Below, in pieces: positions 18,492 to 26,947 of a stretch of DNA of 64,000 nucleotides. The position numbers and the translations under genes are program-made. The first letter of the stretch is position 1. Every line of letters starts with the position of its first letter. The notes under the pieces are model-generated. The model had not been told where the DNA came from. It worked only from the letters and a program-made list of their open reading frames with translations, and made no database searches. This DNA is from Nonomuraea sp. SYSU D8015 (GTDB lineage: Bacteria; Actinomycetota; Actinomycetes; Streptosporangiales; Streptosporangiaceae), in contig NZ_VJYI01000004.1 in the NCBI RefSeq assembly GCF_008065375.1, forward strand, positions 558,001 to 622,000, read 5' to 3'.

Positions 18492-19850
18492 TCAGGGCCA
18501 GCGGTTGCGTTTCGAGATCAGGAGATGGTCCACAAGTGGGAGGGACGATGGGGCTGGGGGACGATGGTGGAGTTGGGGGCGCAGACGGTGAGGGCGTAGG
18601 GGAGAGGTCCAGATCCAGAGGGTGCTCAGAGCCATGCCGGCGGCGCAGATGAGGATCACAGGGCGGAGGCCCAGGAAGTCGGCGGCCACACCTCCCGCCA
18701 GGCCGCCCAAGGCCAGGACGCCCTGGACCGCGAAGGTCGTGGTGGAGTCCACGCGGGCGCGGAGCTCTGGGGGCGTCTCGCGGAGGGTGATCGTACCCAT
18801 GCAGGTGGCGAAGGCCACCACGATGCCGCCTGTGACGGCACCCGTGATCGACAGGACGGAGAGCTTCCACCAAAGAGGGCCGCTCACGAGGCCTACCGCC
18901 AAGATTTCGATGGGGAAGAACAACACCGCCACCAGCAGGATGCGGTTCTCGCCGTAGCGCTTCGCCAGGCGGGCCGTCACCCAGGCGCCCAGGACGCCGC
19001 CGATGCCGCCCAGGGCGATGAGGAGGCCGATCATGCCCTTGGGGATGCCGAGGGTGTTCACCATGTACAGCATGTAGACCGCCGTGTACGCCATGGCGAA
19101 GAAGTTGATCGTGACGCCCGCGGCCAGGAGTGCGCGGAGCACCGGGTGAGTGATGCAGGCTCGCAGGCCCGTCATGATGTCGCGCCACATGCCCCGGGAA
19201 GGGGCAGGCTCGTTCCTCTCAGGGGTGCGGATGGCGCGCAGGAGCAGGGCGGACGTCAGGAACGTCAGCGCCTGCGCCAGGACGGCCAGCGGGGCCGTGA
19301 GGATCTGCACCAGGAGGCCAGCCAGGCTGGGGCCGCCGACCGAGGCGACCGAGTGGGAGGCGTGGAATCCGGCCATCGCCTCGGTGCGCTGCGCCGGTGG
19401 TACGACTGCCGCCAGGTGCGGGAAGTTCGCCGCCCTGAAGAGCACTCCGGCCGAGCCGATCACCAGGGCCACGATGATCAGCCATATGACGTTGAGGATC
19501 CCGAGGAGCCAGGCCACGGGGACCAGGACGGCGGCCGCGCAGGAGACGAGCTCGCACGCGATCATCAGTGGGCGGTGCCGCGTGAGCCGGTCCGCTATCG
19601 CGCCCGACTGCAGGCCGAACAGGAGGGCGGGCACCGATGCGGCAGCCGTCAGCATTCCCATCTCGGAGGGAGAAGCGGTCAGCATGGTCACCGCGGTCAG
19701 GGGGATGGCGAGCTTGGACACCTCCGAGCCGGTGATCGAGATCGTGCGGGCCGTCCACAGCAGGCGGTAGTCGCGCTGCTTGTGGAGGGGGGACGACGGA
19801 GGGGGCTCGGCGACGGCGACAGGGGAGTAGTTATGAAGGAAATGCTTCAT
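18492..19850 (-). CDS. MFS exporter (EntS/macrolide-efflux-like)
   Basis: The 452-residue integral membrane protein has about 12 predicted helices and opens QRDYRLLWTARTISITGSEVSKLAIPL, typical of the MFS_3/EntS-like efflux group. Motif-A-like GLQSGAIADRLTRHRPLM follows the second helix, and RVDSTTTFAVQGVLALGGLAGGVAADFLG sits in the C-half. It likely exports a small toxic compound by proton antiport. It is divergent from an ArsR-type regulator, and its ATG lies inside the first of three shared operators, so repression by that regulator is likely. Substrate unknown. Confidence 0.88.
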   Translation of the reverse strand: MKHFLHNYSPVAVAEPPPSSPLHKQRDYRLLWTARTISITGSEVSKLAIPLTAVTMLTASPSEMGMLTAAASVPALLFGLQSGAIADRLTRHRPLMIACELVSCAAAVLVPVAWLLGILNVIWLIIVALVIGSAGVLFRAANFPHLAAVVPPAQRTEAMAGFHASHSVASVGGPSLAGLLVQILTAPLAVLAQALTFLTSALLLRAIRTPERNEPAPSRGMWRDIMTGLRACITHPVLRALLAAGVTINFFAMAYTAVYMLYMVNTLGIPKGMIGLLIALGGIGGVLGAWVTARLAKRYGENRILLVAVLFFPIEILAVGLVSGPLWWKLSVLSITGAVTGGIVVAFATCMGTITLRETPPELRARVDSTTTFAVQGVLALGGLAGGVAADFLGLRPVILICAAGMALSTLWIWTSPLRPHRLRPQLHHRPPAPSSLPLVDHLLISKRNRWP

Positions 19851-19896
19851 AAATTATGAAGGTATCCCTTCATAGTTCTGAAGGCAATGTTTCACA
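19832..19896. promoter_or_regulatory. Three phased operators between MFS exporter and ArsR-type regulator
   Basis: TATGAAG-N6-CTTCATA occurs perfectly twice (19832-19851 and 19855-19874). A degenerate third copy (TGAAG-N6-TTTCA, about 19879-19894) follows. Centres are 22-23 bp apart, about two helical turns, so dimers would bind on one face. The first operator covers the exporter start codon; the third sits 24 bases before the regulator ATG. Confidence 0.85.
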
Positions 19897-19917
19897 TCTG
19901 GGCGGTACCTTTGGCGC

Positions 19918-20535
19918 ATGACTCGGGACAGCGACGGGCTGAGTGACCCCAAGGCGATGCGGGCGCTGGCCCACCCGGCGCGGCTGATGATCCTGAACAG
20001 GCTGGGCGTCGAGGGCAGCGCCACCGCCACGGAGGTGGCGGAGATCGCCGGCATCACCCCCAGTGCCGCCAGCTACCACCTGCGGATGCTGGCGAAGTAC
20101 GGCTTCGTCGAGGACGCGCCGCCCCGGGGCGACGGCAGGGAGCGGCTGTGGCGACCCGTGGACCGGCCGCTCAGCGTCGGGATCCGGGCCGACGACCGGC
20201 CCGAGGTCCGGGATGCCAAGGTGTCGCTCATGCTGGCGTTCCGGCGGGAGGCCAACGAGGAGGCCGAGCGGGCGCTGACCGAGCTCGACAGGGAGCCGGA
20301 GGAGTGGCGCGATGCGACCGTCTTCAACCGTGTCCGGATCAGGGTCGACGCCGAGGAGATGGCCCGGCTCAACGAGGCGATCAGGGAGTTGATCGAGCCG
20401 TACGTCGCCCGGCGTCGTAGCGAGGAGGACGCGCCGAACGGGGCCAGGATCGCCGAGGCGCAGGTCAACCTGTTCCCGGTCGCGAAGCGGCCGGTGCCGG
20501 GGTTGCCGACCGAGGACCATGATCCACCGGGGTGA
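19918..20535 (+). CDS. ArsR-type winged-helix transcriptional regulator
   Basis: The 205-residue protein begins with an ArsR-like HTH: PKAMRALAHPARLMILNRLGVEGSATATEVAEIAGITPSAASYHLRMLAKYGFVED. A wing (GRERLWRPV) and a ~100-residue C-terminal ligand or dimerisation region follow. No metal-binding CxC motif is present, so a non-metal ligand is likely. Divergence from the MFS exporter and three palindromic sites in the gap imply it represses both. Confidence 0.9.
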   Translation: MTRDSDGLSDPKAMRALAHPARLMILNRLGVEGSATATEVAEIAGITPSAASYHLRMLAKYGFVEDAPPRGDGRERLWRPVDRPLSVGIRADDRPEVRDAKVSLMLAFRREANEEAERALTELDREPEEWRDATVFNRVRIRVDAEEMARLNEAIRELIEPYVARRRSEEDAPNGARIAEAQVNLFPVAKRPVPGLPTEDHDPPG

Positions 20536-20638
20536 CCCTCGAATCGTGAGCGTGGTGTTTTCGGCGCCTTTGCGGGAGCGGTGACGGTGGGTGTCTGTGG
20601 CCGTGCGGGTGGGTGGTGATGGTGGCGTCGCCCATCTC

Positions 20639-20738
20639 GTGCAGTGGGTCGTGGCGATGGTGTCTCCGGTCTTGTGCGGTGGGTCGTGGCGGTGATGTCC
20701 TCGGTCCTGTGCAGTGGTCCTGACGGTGATGTTTGTGG
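20639..20738. repeat. 35-bp tandem repeat, about 2.8 copies
   Basis: Unit one (20639-20673) and unit two (20674-20708) both start GTGC(A/G)GTGGGTCGTGGCG and differ at a few positions. A third partial copy follows from 20709. It is non-coding and GT-rich on the plus strand. Confidence 0.85.
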
Positions 20739-20922
20739 GCGTAGCAGTGGTGGGGATGGCGCGCTTATGGCGTCGTGCGGGTGCGTGGCCAAGGTCTCCG
20801 GGCGGGGGCTGGGGTTGGGAGGGAACGGCCTCAGGGCGGAGCTCCGATGATCCTGGCGTGGTGACGGGCGGGACTGGATGTCCGTTTGACCTCAGACGGT
20901 CAGGCTGGGGCGGTGTGGGAGG

Positions 20923-20928
20923 TAGACT
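20923..20928 (+). promoter_or_regulatory. -10-like TAGACT upstream of rpsB
   Basis: TAGACT resembles actinomycete housekeeping -10 elements. No convincing -35 lies 16-19 bases upstream, so this is a weak call. The resulting leader would be about 175 bases. Confidence 0.35.
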
Positions 20929-21108
20929 TTTCGATGGCCTGTGACCACTGGCCGACTTCGCATGCCCCACTGCGGACCGCACCATCGGTCCGGGCTCATC
21001 GCCCGGCTGGAGCGGGTTCGGGGCATCAGGGCGGCAGCCCGCGTGCTGCCGCGGCACAACCGAGAACCGCGCCCATCCGCAGGGCGCCCAGACCTGGAGG
21101 ACCAGCAG

Positions 21109-22038
21109 ATGGCCCCCGTCGTCACCATGCGACAGCTGCTCGAGAGCGGCGTTCACTTCGGTCACCAGACCCGGCGCTGGAACCCGAAGATGAAGCGCTT
21201 CATCTTCACCGAGCGCAACGGCATCTACATCATCGACCTGCAGAAGTCGCTCTCCTACATCGACCGCGCCTACGACTTCGTGAAGGAGACCGTCGCCCAC
21301 GGCGGCACGATCCTGTTCATCGGCACGAAGAAGCAGGCTCAGGAGGCCATCTCCGAGCAGGCCGCCCGAGTCGGCATGCCCTACGTCAACCAGCGCTGGC
21401 TGGGTGGCATGCTCACCAACTTCTCCACCGTGCACAAGAGGCTTCAGCGGCTGAAGGAGCTCGAGGAGCTCGACTTCGACAACGTCGCGGGCTCGGGGCT
21501 CACCAAGAAGGAGCTCCTCATGCGCCGTCGCGAGAAGGACAAGCTCGAGCGCACGCTCGGCGGCATCCGTGACATGGGCCGCGTGCCCAGCGCGGTGTGG
21601 GTCGTCGACACCAAGAAGGAGCACATCGCGATCAGCGAGGCCAAGAAGCTCGGCATCCCTGTCGTCGCGATCCTCGACACCAACTGCGACCCCGACGAGG
21701 TCGACTACCCGATCCCGGGCAACGACGACGCCATCCGCGCCGTCGGCCTGCTCACCAGGGTCGTCGCCGACGGTGTCGCCGCCGGTCTGATGGCTCGCTC
21801 CGGCGCCGCCCGCGGCGACGAGAAGCCGGCCGCCGCCGAGCCGCTGGCCGAGTGGGAGCGCGAGCTCATCGAGCAGGGCACCGGCGAGCGTGCGGCTGAC
21901 GAGGCCGCTCCCGCCGAGGCCGCCGCTCCCGCCGAGGCCGCCGCTCCGGCTGAGGCTTCCGCTCCGGCTGAGGCCGCCGCCGAGGAGACTGCTCCGGTCG
22001 AGGCCGCCGCCGAGGGCGAGACCGAGCAGCAGGCCTGA
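21109..22038 (+). CDS. rpsB: 30S ribosomal protein uS2
   Basis: The protein begins MAPVVTMRQLLESGVHFGHQTRRWNPKMKRFIFTERNGIYIIDLQKS, the uS2 signature, with LGGMLTNFSTVHKRLQRLKELE and PVVAILDTNCDPDEVDYPIPGNDDA later. ATG 21109 follows GGAGG and is the family start. The 309-residue length includes a C-terminal tail of Ala/Pro/Glu repeats (units like AAPAE), an actinobacterial-type extension built on ~15-18 bp DNA repeats. It is encoded with tsf as usual. Confidence 0.97.
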   Translation: MAPVVTMRQLLESGVHFGHQTRRWNPKMKRFIFTERNGIYIIDLQKSLSYIDRAYDFVKETVAHGGTILFIGTKKQAQEAISEQAARVGMPYVNQRWLGGMLTNFSTVHKRLQRLKELEELDFDNVAGSGLTKKELLMRRREKDKLERTLGGIRDMGRVPSAVWVVDTKKEHIAISEAKKLGIPVVAILDTNCDPDEVDYPIPGNDDAIRAVGLLTRVVADGVAAGLMARSGAARGDEKPAAAEPLAEWERELIEQGTGERAADEAAPAEAAAPAEAAAPAEASAPAEAAAEETAPVEAAAEGETEQQA

Positions 22039-22044
22039 CCCCAC

Positions 22045-22068
22045 GGCGACGGCGACCCCGCCGTCGCC
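22045..22068 (+). terminator. Stem-loop directly after rpsB
   Basis: A perfect 9-bp stem GGCGACGGC/GCCGTCGCC (22045-22053 with 22060-22068) with a six-base loop lies seven bases after the stop. There is no U-tract. It may attenuate or process the rpsB-tsf message. Confidence 0.55.
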
Positions 22069-22291
22069 ACTGCTCGGGACGACATCTGAACAGAGGCGCA
22101 TCACCGACGGCCTGGCCGGTCGGCGCAGTGACGGGCAAGGTACGCGTCCGGACTGGGCAAACGACCGTGCCGGGCACGGCGAGCCGGGCCATCCGGCGCC
22201 ACGGTCAGGCGGTAAGCCAGGCCAAGGCGGTGTGGCGGCGGCCGAGCCAAGGGTGACCGTGCCCCGCTGAGGCGGGGCGGGTGACCGGGGC

Positions 22292-22362
22292 GAGACGGCG
22301 ACCCGAACCGGGCGGCGACCCGAGCCCGGGCGGCGACCGGGGCTAGGCGGCGATCAAGGTCA
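22292..22362. repeat. 18-bp tandem repeat in the rpsB-tsf spacer
   Basis: Units of the type GGGCGGCGACCCGAGCCC occur at 22292, 22310 and 22328, followed by a 17-bp variant at 22346 and decaying copies beyond. The array is non-coding by position. Confidence 0.8.
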
Positions 22363-22606
22363 GGCGGCCGGTAGGCCGGGTGGCGATCGGGCCGGTAGGC
22401 CGTGAGGTGGTGGCCGAGGTTGGATGGTAGGCCGCGGCGAGGCTGGGCAGTATGCCAGCGGAGCAGCGGCAAGCCCACCCGAGCCCCGAGCACGACAAGG
22501 CTCCTGTACGGCACACGCCTGCCGTACCGACCAAGGGTGGGCGACCGGATCCCCGGACGCCCACCCGATCCACGACGACGACGAAATCCCACGAGGAAAA
22601 AGAGCA

Positions 22607-23440
22607 ATGGCTTCCGTGAACATGGCCGACGTCAAGCGGCTTCGCGAGATCACCGCTGCCGGCATGATGGACTGCAAGAAGGCGCTCGAGGAGGCCGAGG
22701 GCGACTTCGACCGCGCCATCGAGCTGCTGCGCCTCAAGGGCGCCAAGGACGTGGGCAAGCGCGAGGCCCGCACCGCCTCCAACGGCCTCGTCGCGCTCAA
22801 GCAGGACGGCGACTCCTCCGCCGCGCTGCTGGAGCTCAACTGCGAGACCGACTTCGTCGCCAAGGGCGAGCGCTTCCAGGAGCTGGCCGGCCAGGTGGTC
22901 GCGCACGTCCTGGAGACCAAGCCCGCCGACGTGGCGGCGCTGCTGGAGTCCTCCTTCGACGGCAAGTCCGTCAAGCAGCACCTCGACGAGGCCAACGCCG
23001 CGCTGGGCGAGAAGATCGAGATCCGCCGCTTCGCGGTGCTCGAGGGCGGCTACATCGGTGCGTACATGCACAAGACCGACCCCGCGCTGCCCCCTGCGGT
23101 CGGCGTGCTGGTCCAGCTGGACAAGCCGAACGCCGACGTCGCCAAGGACATCGCGCAGCACGCCGCGGCCATGGCGCCGCAGTACCTCAAGGCCGACTCC
23201 GTGCCGGCCGAGGTCGTCGAGAAGGAGCGCAAGCTCTTCGAGGAGATGACCCGCGAGGAGGGCAAGCCCGAGGCCGCCATCGGCAAGATCGTCGAGGGCC
23301 GGGTCAACGGCTGGTACAAGGACTTCACGCTGCTCCAGCAGGCGTTCGTCAAGGACAACAAGAAGAGCGTCGGCAAGTACGCCGAGGAGAACGGCGTCGA
23401 GGTCCTCGCCTTTGTCCGCTTCAAGGTCGGTCAGGCTTAG
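22607..23440 (+). CDS. tsf: Elongation factor Ts
   Basis: EF-Ts is the nucleotide exchange factor for EF-Tu. The 277-residue protein has the signature ADVKRLREITAAGMMDCKKALEEAEGD and NCETDFVAKGERFQELA, then the core and dimerisation regions (LEGGYIGAYMHK, VGVLVQLDKP). ATG 22607 follows AGGAAAAAGAG. It is of normal length and lies between rpsB and pyrH as expected. Confidence 0.97.
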   Translation: MASVNMADVKRLREITAAGMMDCKKALEEAEGDFDRAIELLRLKGAKDVGKREARTASNGLVALKQDGDSSAALLELNCETDFVAKGERFQELAGQVVAHVLETKPADVAALLESSFDGKSVKQHLDEANAALGEKIEIRRFAVLEGGYIGAYMHKTDPALPPAVGVLVQLDKPNADVAKDIAQHAAAMAPQYLKADSVPAEVVEKERKLFEEMTREEGKPEAAIGKIVEGRVNGWYKDFTLLQQAFVKDNKKSVGKYAEENGVEVLAFVRFKVGQA

Positions 23441-23492
23441 GCTTAGGCAAGCCACCAGCCCAACGATCCACCGAATGAAGGAGGCCGCCGCC

Positions 23493-24284
23493 GTGCAGGA
23501 CCATCGGGAGTCAGCCCACGAATCCACGCGGACGGCGGCTTCCTCGTCCCAAAATCCGCTCAACCACCTGAGGTGGAAGCGGGTGATGCTGAAGCTGTCG
23601 GGCGAGGCGTTCGCCGGCAGAGAGCCACTGGGCATCGACCCGGTGGTCGTCGATCACCTGGCCGACTCGATCGCCGAGGCGGTCAGGGAGGGCGTACAGG
23701 TCGCCGTCGTGGTCGGCGGCGGCAACATGTTCCGCGGCGCCACGTTGTCGCAGGGCGGCATCGACCGTGCCAGGGCCGACTACATGGGCATGCTGGGCAC
23801 GGTCATCAACTGCCTGGCCCTTCAGGACTTCCTCGAACGGCGGGGCGTCGAGACACGCGTGCAGACCGCCATCACCATGCAGCAGGTCGCCGAGCCGTTC
23901 CTGCCGCGCCGTGCCATCAGGCACCTGGAGAAGGGTCGCGTGGTGATCTTCGGCGCCGGGCTCGGCTCGCCGTTCTTCTCCACCGACACCGCGGCGTCCC
24001 AGCGCGCCCTGGAGATCGGCGCCGAGGCGCTGCTCAAGGGCACGCAGGTGGACGGCATCTACGACTCGGACCCGCGGAAAAACCCGGACGCGGTCAGATT
24101 CGACCACCTCGACTACGGCGAGGTGCTGCTGCGCGACCTCGCGGTCATGGACGCCACCGCGATCAGCCTGTGCAAGGACAACGATCTGCCGATCGTGGTC
24201 TTCGACCTCATGGGCGAGGGCAACATCCTGCGAGCGGTCCGCGGTGAGAAAATCGGCACGCTGGTGAGTCCCGCAGGGAAATGA
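23493..24284 (+). CDS. pyrH: Uridylate kinase
   Basis: UMP kinase phosphorylates UMP to UDP with ATP. The 263-residue protein carries the amino-acid-kinase-fold motifs KRVMLKLSGEAFAG, VAVVVGGGNMFRGATL, RADYMGMLGTVINCLAL and ADLLKGT-like EALLKGTQVDGIYDSDPRKNPDA. GTG 23493 was chosen because AAGGAGG ends eight bases upstream; ATG 23475 is an alternative. The first ~25 residues are a poorly conserved Ser/Thr-rich extension. Confidence 0.96.
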   Translation: MQDHRESAHESTRTAASSSQNPLNHLRWKRVMLKLSGEAFAGREPLGIDPVVVDHLADSIAEAVREGVQVAVVVGGGNMFRGATLSQGGIDRARADYMGMLGTVINCLALQDFLERRGVETRVQTAITMQQVAEPFLPRRAIRHLEKGRVVIFGAGLGSPFFSTDTAASQRALEIGAEALLKGTQVDGIYDSDPRKNPDAVRFDHLDYGEVLLRDLAVMDATAISLCKDNDLPIVVFDLMGEGNILRAVRGEKIGTLVSPAGK

Positions 24285-24330
24285 CGGAGCGAGCCCGACA
24301 CCGCCAGCTAGAAGACGACAGGGAGCCGCT

Positions 24331-24888
24331 GTGATCGACGAAACCCTCCTCGAAGCCGAGGAAAAGATGGACAAGGCCGTCTCGGTCGCGAAGGAGGACT
24401 TCGCGAGCATCCGGACGGGCAGGGTCACGCCATCGATGTTCAACAAGATCAACGCCGAATACTACGGCACGCCGACGCCGATCCAGCAGCTGGCGTCGTT
24501 CCACGTGCCCGAGGCCCGCATGGTGTTGATCCAGCCCTACGACAAGAGTTCGATGGGCGCCATCGAGAAGGCCATCCGCGACTCCGACCTAGGCGTCAAC
24601 CCGACCGACGACGGCCAGGTGATCCGCGTGACGTTCCCGGAGCTGTCCGAGGAGCGCCGCAAGGAATACATCAAGGTCGCCAGGAACAAGGGCGAGCACG
24701 CCAAGGTCTCGATCCGCAACATCCGCCGGTCCGCCAAGGAGATCCTCGACAAGATGATCAAGGATGGCGACGCTGGTGAGGACGAGGTGAGGCGGGCCGA
24801 GAAGGAGCTCGACGACATCACCCAGAAGCACGTCGCCAAGGTCGACGAGCTGCTCAAGCACAAGGAAGCCGAGCTGCTCGAGGTCTGA
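24331..24888 (+). CDS. frr: Ribosome recycling factor
   Basis: RRF splits post-termination ribosomes with EF-G. The 185-residue protein has the full-length two-domain pattern: ASIRTGRVTPSMFNKINAEYYGTPTPIQQLASF and VTFPELSEERRKEYIKVARNKGEHAKVSIRNIRR. GTG 24331 gives the standard 185 residues. The gap from pyrH is 46 bases. Confidence 0.98.
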   Translation: MIDETLLEAEEKMDKAVSVAKEDFASIRTGRVTPSMFNKINAEYYGTPTPIQQLASFHVPEARMVLIQPYDKSSMGAIEKAIRDSDLGVNPTDDGQVIRVTFPELSEERRKEYIKVARNKGEHAKVSIRNIRRSAKEILDKMIKDGDAGEDEVRRAEKELDDITQKHVAKVDELLKHKEAELLEV

Positions 24889-24947
24889 GCGGCACGCGCC
24901 CGGCCCTCGCCCCGGCGGCGGGGGCCGTGGCTCTCTTGGAGAACTCT

Positions 24948-25787
24948 GTGGAAGAACGTACGGCTGGCACCAGCTCGAGCGGCGGCAGCCGTACCGGAAG
25001 GAACCTGCCTGCCGCGATCGCCGTCGGCGTGGCAATGGGCGCACTCGCGCTGGGCTCGCTCTACACGATCAAGGAGCTGTTCCTCCTGGTGATCGTGGGC
25101 GCCGTGGGTGTCGGCGTGCTGGAGCTGACCAAGGCATTCGCCACGCGGGACATCAAGGTGCCCGCCGTGCCCGTGCTGGCGGGCCTGGTGGCGATGCAGG
25201 CGGCGGCGTACTGGGGCGGGCCGCTCTGGCTGCTGGCCGCGTTCGCCGTGTTCGCGTTCGTGCTGCTGATCTGGCGGATGTTCGGCGATGGCACGGAAGG
25301 CTTCGTACGCGACGCCGCGGCGTCGGTGTTCATCCTGTTCTATCCCACGCTGCTGGCCGGGTTCGCGGCCATGCTGCTGCGGGCCGAGGACGGCGACCAC
25401 CGGGTGGTGATCTTCCTCGCGGTGACTGTGGCCAGCGACATCGGCGGGTACGTCGCGGGCGTGCTGTTCGGCAGGCACCAGATGACGGCCATCAGCCCGA
25501 AGAAGACCTGGGAGGGTTTCGCCGGGTCGCTCGTCGCGTGCACGGCGGTCGGGGCCTGGCTGGTGACGTGGCTCCTCGGGGGCGCGCTCTGGCAGGGTGC
25601 GCTGATCGGCGCGCTGGCCGCGCTGCTGGCGACCGTGGGCGACCTGATCGAGTCGATGATCAAGCGGGATCTCGGCATCAAGGACCTCGGCACGATCCTG
25701 CCGGGCCACGGCGGGTTGATGGACCGGCTCGACTCGCTGGTGACCACGCTGGTTCCGGTCTGGCTGCTGATGACCCTGTTCTTCTAG
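24948..25787 (+). CDS. cdsA: Phosphatidate cytidylyltransferase
   Basis: CdsA makes CDP-diacylglycerol from phosphatidate and CTP at the membrane. The protein has multiple membrane helices and the family signature across SPKKTWEGFAGS and SMIKRDLGIKDLGTILPGHGG, ending LMDRLDSL. GTG 24948 was preferred over GTG 24927 because TTGGAGAA lies eight bases upstream. The stop overlaps that of the convergent downstream gene by four bases. Confidence 0.96.
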   Translation: MEERTAGTSSSGGSRTGRNLPAAIAVGVAMGALALGSLYTIKELFLLVIVGAVGVGVLELTKAFATRDIKVPAVPVLAGLVAMQAAAYWGGPLWLLAAFAVFAFVLLIWRMFGDGTEGFVRDAAASVFILFYPTLLAGFAAMLLRAEDGDHRVVIFLAVTVASDIGGYVAGVLFGRHQMTAISPKKTWEGFAGSLVACTAVGAWLVTWLLGGALWQGALIGALAALLATVGDLIESMIKRDLGIKDLGTILPGHGGLMDRLDSLVTTLVPVWLLMTLFF

Positions 25788-26806
25788 CGGTGTTGCGCTT
25801 CGAGCGCCTCCCGGGTGACGGGGGTCAGCCAGAGCCACCGGACGATCTCGCCGCCGAACGCGAATCCCGACATGTCAGGCATGTGGGAGGCGTCGGCCAG
25901 CATCAGCACACCTGAGTACTGCGGCCCCAGCGGGAACGTCGAGGGCTCGTGATACCACTTCGCCGTGTGCCCGTGGCCGAGCCACGTGACCGAATGCCAC
26001 GGATATTGCGCCAGCCACACCAGCAGCAGCGCCGCGTCCCGCGGGTCCTCGCGGGTGGCCACGGCCAGCTCGATCCTGGCGTACGCGCCGGGCTTGTCGA
26101 TCCACTGCTCCACCGTCGGCATGCGCTGGCAGCTCATGCCCACCGTGGACAGCACGGTGAAGTCGCGCTTGCCGTGCGGCGGGCGCTCGGTGATGCCGAC
26201 GGTCGGCAGCCGCTCGCCGCTGGCGTCCCAGTATCTGCCGGCGGGACCCAGCGCCCGGTCGAGGTGCCCCATCACGAACTGCTGGAACGACGGCCACGAA
26301 CCCTCGCTGTGCCGCCATCGCCAGTAGGACTCGGCGTTGGCGATGCGGGGCTCCAGCCCCTCGAGCGCCTCCGACAGCGCCCAGGCGAACGGCGACTCGC
26401 CCACCGCGTCACGCGCGTACCCCGGCATGCCCCTGCTCATGTCGGCCCAGCCGGGGATGACCGCGAGCAGGTCGTCGTCCTCGTAAAGTGCGACCCCGTC
26501 GCCCTCCTCGAACCACAGCGCGGTGAGCTGCCCGAGCGGGCGGCGGCCGTCCGGGTGCAGGGTGTTGACGCGGGGCATGAGCGGCGGCAGGCCGGCGTTG
26601 AGCCTGGCCAGGTCGACGACGGCGGGGGCCGGGCGGTGGTTGGCCAGCCAGACGGCGCCGTGGACCGTTCCGTCGGGCGAGCACAGGTAAGCTACCGAGG
26701 AGTCCTCGTCCCGCTCGACCACGAGCGTCCGGCTCCCGTACGGGTTGCCGGCGGCAAGGACGACCTCGGCGCCACCCTCGCCAGATGCCGACCGAAAAAT
26801 CGCCAT
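25784..26806 (-). CDS. Suppressor-of-fused (SUFU) domain protein
   Basis: The 340-residue cytoplasmic protein has two parts. The N-half (VLAAGNPYGSRTLVVERDEDSSVAYLC) resembles a small beta-rich module. The C-half fits bacterial SUFU-like domains (FTVLSTVGMSCQRMPTVEQW, RIELAVATRED, LLVWLAQYPW, TWLGHGHTAKW). Bacterial SUFU proteins have no settled biochemical role; some act as immunity proteins in toxin systems. No toxin lies next to it here. ATG 26806 was chosen as the start because the conserved stretch begins shortly after; the open frame continuing upstream is a shadow of rlmN. Confidence 0.75.
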   Translation of the reverse strand: MAIFRSASGEGGAEVVLAAGNPYGSRTLVVERDEDSSVAYLCSPDGTVHGAVWLANHRPAPAVVDLARLNAGLPPLMPRVNTLHPDGRRPLGQLTALWFEEGDGVALYEDDDLLAVIPGWADMSRGMPGYARDAVGESPFAWALSEALEGLEPRIANAESYWRWRHSEGSWPSFQQFVMGHLDRALGPAGRYWDASGERLPTVGITERPPHGKRDFTVLSTVGMSCQRMPTVEQWIDKPGAYARIELAVATREDPRDAALLLVWLAQYPWHSVTWLGHGHTAKWYHEPSTFPLGPQYSGVLMLADASHMPDMSGFAFGGEIVRWLWLTPVTREALEAQHR

Positions 26807-26947
26807 ACGTGAGCACTGTAGATCCGGCGGCGACCCTGACGCGAGCGGTACCTCAAGCAGGGACGCCACCTCCCGCATCCAGGAATGCCACCTCTGATCC
26901 GAACGTTCACTACCCTGGTCGACAACACTCCAAGCAAAGGCAGTAAC

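Larger units (their letters stand above)
20536..21108. other. Intergenic region before rpsB
   Basis: No supported gene lies in these 573 bases. The first part carries degenerate GT-rich repeats including a 35-bp tandem unit. The second part should hold the rpsB promoter; TAGACT at 20923-20928 is the best -10-like hexamer. GGAGG at 21097-21101 is the rpsB ribosome-binding site. Confidence 0.5.
22039..22606. other. Long rpsB-tsf spacer
   Basis: The 568-base spacer has no supported gene. Besides the post-rpsB hairpin it holds a second strong stem-loop (GCCCCGC 22261-22267 with GCGGGGC 22272-22278, loop TGAG). A degenerate tandem repeat based on an 18-bp unit lies around 22292-22362, fading out to about 22400. 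The ribosome-binding site AGGAAAAAGAG precedes tsf. Confidence 0.6.

Noticed and set aside
19870..22104. Minus-strand open frame across ArsR, the spacer and rpsB
   Set aside because: It is antisense to two well-supported genes and has no recognisable motif.
22292..22400. Possible CRISPR or integrase attachment repeats
   Set aside because: Units are adjacent and degenerate, with no spacers and no integrase next to them.
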